7,660 nucleotides of DNA from Armatimonadota bacterium (GTDB lineage: Bacteria; Armatimonadota; UBA10988; DTZQ01). Below the pieces are notes generated by a model that did no database searches, was not told the DNA's origin, and saw nothing but the letters and a program-made list of their open reading frames with translations. Position 1 is the stretch's first letter. Each line of letters opens with the position of its first letter. This document shows, piece by piece, positions 5,405 through 7,660 of this stretch. The position numbers and the translations under genes are program-made. The stretch spans positions 1 through 7,660 of the forward strand of contig DTZQ01000612.1 of NCBI GenBank assembly GCA_012961305.1. Reading direction: 5' to 3'.

Positions 5405-6433
5405 ATGGCCGAAAGTCCTCGTCAAACCATAGCTGCCGTCCAGCAGGAGGCAACCGGCCTCTTGCCGCCGGAGGACCGACAGCGGGCGGCCTATATCGCC
5501 GACGTCAACCGGCGCATCATTGAGAACGTGGAGAAGGTAATCGTCGGCAAACGACACGTCATTCAGTTGGCGTTGGTGTCGCTGATGTGCGAGGGGCACA
5601 TCTTGCTGGAGGACGTGCCCGGCGTGGCCAAGACCATGCTGGCCCGGGCCTTAGCGAAGTCCATCGGCTGTACCTTTAGCCGCGTGCAGTGTACGCCCGA
5701 CCTGTTGCCCACGGACATCACGGGGGCCTCCATCTTCAACCAGAAGACCCAGGAGTTCGAGTTCCGGCCCGGCCCGGTGATGTCCCAAATCCTGCTGGCC
5801 GACGAAATCAACCGGGCCACGCCGCGCACTCAGTCGGCTCTGTTAGAATGTATGGCCGAGCGGCAGGTGACCGTGGATGGGGTGACCTATCTCCTGCCCC
5901 GTCCCTTTCTGGTCATCGCCACCCAGAATCCCATCGAACATGAGGGCACTTTTCCCCTGCCGGAGGCCCAACTGGACCGTTTCCTCCTGCGGCTGTCCAT
6001 CGGTTACCCCTCCTTCGCCGACGAAAACAAAATGCTCCTGCGCCTGCAGTACAGCCATCCCATTGACCAACTGGAGCAGGTGGTCAGCGCGGAGGAGGTT
6101 CTGGCCGTACAGCGGGCGGTGCGAGAGGTGTACGTGCACGACCGGGTGCGGGAGTACATAGTGCGCATCGTGCACGCCACTCGTAAGGACCCGGATTTAG
6201 CCCTGGGAGCCAGTCCCCGGGCCTCGCAGGCCCTTTTCCGCACCAGTCAGGCCCTGGCCGCTCTGGAAGGACGGCATTTTGTCCTGCCGGACGATGTGAA
6301 AATCCTGTGCCCTTACGTGTTGGAACACCGGGTCATTCTGAACCCGGAAAGCCGCTTGCAAAAGAAAACGGTGCGTTCCGTGGTGCGGCAAATCGTGGAG
6401 AGCGTCCCGGCCCCGGTAGAACGGACCGTTTGA
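5405..6433 (+). CDS. MoxR-family AAA+ ATPase
   Basis: 342 residues, typical of the family. The start ATG is preceded by GGAGGAG with 6 nt spacing. After a 35-residue N-terminal extension comes the AAA_3 core, opening with VEKVIVGKR (42-50). Walker A is EDVPGVAKT (69-77) and Walker B is ILLADEIN (129-136, Asp133 and Glu134). Sensor 1 is ATQNP (172-176), the arginine finger region is EAQLDRF (187-193), and sensor 2 is GASPRAS (268-274). The lid domain ends near 335. MoxR proteins are cytoplasmic hexameric ATPases, thought to act as chaperones that insert metals or remodel partner proteins, often with VWA-domain or DUF58 proteins. The DUF58 gene starts 8 nt after the stop, so the two are one operon, driven by the promoter at 5090-5118. 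All catalytic residues are intact. Confidence 0.95.
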   Translation: MAESPRQTIAAVQQEATGLLPPEDRQRAAYIADVNRRIIENVEKVIVGKRHVIQLALVSLMCEGHILLEDVPGVAKTMLARALAKSIGCTFSRVQCTPDLLPTDITGASIFNQKTQEFEFRPGPVMSQILLADEINRATPRTQSALLECMAERQVTVDGVTYLLPRPFLVIATQNPIEHEGTFPLPEAQLDRFLLRLSIGYPSFADENKMLLRLQYSHPIDQLEQVVSAEEVLAVQRAVREVYVHDRVREYIVRIVHATRKDPDLALGASPRASQALFRTSQALAALEGRHFVLPDDVKILCPYVLEHRVILNPESRLQKKTVRSVVRQIVESVPAPVERTV

Positions 6434-6441
6434 AGGGAAAA

Positions 6442-7660
6442 ATGAAAGTCCTGGGGTGGATACTGCTGTGCCTGTGCATTTTGGGTGTGGCCTATGTGTT
6501 TCACATTGGCTTCTTTGCCTACGCGCTGTACGCGCTGCTGGCCGCCATTTTAGTTTCCCAAGCCCTGGGGCACTACTCGCTGGTAGGGGTGACCCAGGAG
6601 CGGTTTTGCAGCGCCCGGCGGGCCCGCATTGGCGACACCTTCAACGTGTCCGTGGAAGTACGCAACGAAAAACTGCTGCCCGTCGTCTGGATGCTGGCGG
6701 AGGACTTGGTGCCGGAACATTTGGAGGTGGAGGGAACCGCAGCCAAGGTCGTGTTTCTGCGGTCAGGACGTTCTTTCAGCCTGGCCTACCAGGTCAAGTG
6801 CACGCTGCGGGGCTACTACCAACTGGGCCCGCTGATGCTGGAATCGGGCGATTTGTTTGGTCTGGTGCGGCGGTTCAAGACCGGGGAGGAGGCCAATTAC
6901 GTCATCGTCCATCCCAAAGTCGTTCCCATTTGGCGTTACGGCATTGCCACCCGGCGGCCGGTGGGTGAGGTGCGGGTGCAGCAGAAAATTTACGAAGACC
7001 CCTCCCGGATGGTGGGAGTGCGGGAATATCAACAGGGGGACCGGCTGACGCGCATCCACTGGCGGGCCACGGCTCGCGTGGGACGGCTGCTGTCCAAAGT
7101 GTACGAACCCACGACCATGGTGGGAGCGCTGCTGGCTCTGGATTTCCATGCCCCCACCTACGGCGAGGTGCAGCGCTACGAGCGGTCGGAGTTGGGGGTG
7201 GTAGCCGCCGCTTCGCTGGCCAAGTACATTTGCGACCAGCGCCAGGCGGTAGGGTTTATCAGCAACGGGCGCGATGCTGCCGACCGGGTACGGTGGGAAA
7301 GGGAGGAGCGGGAGGTGGCCTCTCGGGCCGAAGCGCGGCAGTTGGCGACCCTGCGGGAGAGGTCGGAACGCCTGCGTCCAGTAGAGGTGGAAACCCGGCG
7401 CGGAGGGGAGCAGTTGCAACTAATCCTGGACGCGCTGGCACGGCTGGAACTCTCCGATGGCCTGCCCTTCTCCGAAATGCTGCGCAACGAGTATCCGCGC
7501 CTGCCCCGGGATGCGGCCTTTGTGGCCTTGGTGCCCCAAGTCACCCCTCATTTGCTGGCGGTGTTCGAGGAAATGAAACGTTCGGGATTTGTCATCACGG
7601 TGTTCATTCTGCAGGACCCCCTTGAATTCCACCGGGCCCAGGCCCCCCTGGAAGCGGCAA
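6442..7660 (+). CDS. DUF58 domain membrane protein, 3' end missing
   Basis: 406 codons are seen and the frame is open at the window edge, so the protein is nearly complete for the family (about 400-450). The ATG at 6442 follows an AAGGG that overlaps the MoxR stop region, 8 nt after that stop. Two closely spaced membrane helices (about 4-20 and 22-42) anchor it. Residues 50-160 are a beta-rich region with FRSGRS-like and GPLMLESGDLFGL (129-141) segments, usual in this family. The DUF58 core signature VREYQQGD (193-200), RIHWRATARVGRLL (204-217) is complete. The following alpha/beta segment LLALDFHAPT (230-239) sits where VWA-like folds carry a metal site, but the DxSxS pattern is absent. A charged stretch (280-320, RWEREEREVASRAEARQ) looks helical. 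Its role is unknown. Together with MoxR it is probably a membrane partner in protein assembly or cell-envelope processing. Confidence 0.92.
   Translation, partial: MKVLGWILLCLCILGVAYVFHIGFFAYALYALLAAILVSQALGHYSLVGVTQERFCSARRARIGDTFNVSVEVRNEKLLPVVWMLAEDLVPEHLEVEGTAAKVVFLRSGRSFSLAYQVKCTLRGYYQLGPLMLESGDLFGLVRRFKTGEEANYVIVHPKVVPIWRYGIATRRPVGEVRVQQKIYEDPSRMVGVREYQQGDRLTRIHWRATARVGRLLSKVYEPTTMVGALLALDFHAPTYGEVQRYERSELGVVAAASLAKYICDQRQAVGFISNGRDAADRVRWEREEREVASRAEARQLATLRERSERLRPVEVETRRGGEQLQLILDALARLELSDGLPFSEMLRNEYPRLPRDAAFVALVPQVTPHLLAVFEEMKRSGFVITVFILQDPLEFHRAQAPLEAA

Noticed and set aside
6763..7419. A 218-codon minus-strand frame opposite the DUF58 gene.
   Set aside because: It is His/Pro/Arg-rich with no recognisable domain and lies antisense to the conserved DUF58 core.

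Overview
The window reads as chromosomal DNA from a GC-rich bacterium, most likely a member of Armatimonadota, possibly thermophilic. The main pointer is the partial gene at the left edge. It encodes a pseudopilin-like protein whose N-terminus runs GFTLIELLVVIAII, then FPVFGRAREKARQ, then a CASNLRQIGTAIAIYAQDSDG-type segment. That combination is characteristic of the large pseudopilin families of that phylum. The assignment is inference from recognition; no 16S or other marker gene is present.

Layout. Positions 1-484 (minus): 5' part of the pseudopilin-like gene, with its own extended -10 promoter at 621-649. Positions 485-752: intergenic, holding a run of degenerate heptamer repeats, a strong GC stem-loop and a short palindromic repeat. 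Positions 753-4938 (minus): three genes read leftwards, a DegT/DnrJ/EryC1/StrS-type PLP aminotransferase, then an MFS exporter 10 nt downstream, then after 123 nt a NicO/RcnA-like nickel/cobalt exporter with a secreted EF-hand-containing N-terminal domain and a His-rich loop. The 123-nt gap holds a 50-bp palindromic element. Positions 4939-5404: a divergent regulatory region with a putative minus-strand promoter for the aminotransferase and a perfect-consensus plus-strand promoter. The latter is followed by a ~280-nt leader with several possible RNA structures, a second heptamer-repeat block and a G-quadruplex motif. Positions 5405-7660 (plus): a MoxR-family AAA+ ATPase and, 8 nt later, a DUF58 membrane protein cut by the window edge.

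How the genes fit together. MoxR-DUF58 is a widespread gene pair, often followed by transglutaminase or VWA-domain genes, thought to act as an ATPase chaperone with a membrane-anchored partner. The leftward genes may form one transcription unit (sugar or cyclitol amination, efflux, metal efflux), but no shared pathway is evident. I see no phage, transposon, CRISPR, tRNA or rRNA. The genes themselves are ordinary. The less ordinary signals are in the non-coding DNA: the long structured leader before the MoxR gene, the two heptamer-repeat blocks, the 50-bp cloverleaf-like palindrome, and a repeat-like palindrome inside the linker of the metal exporter.
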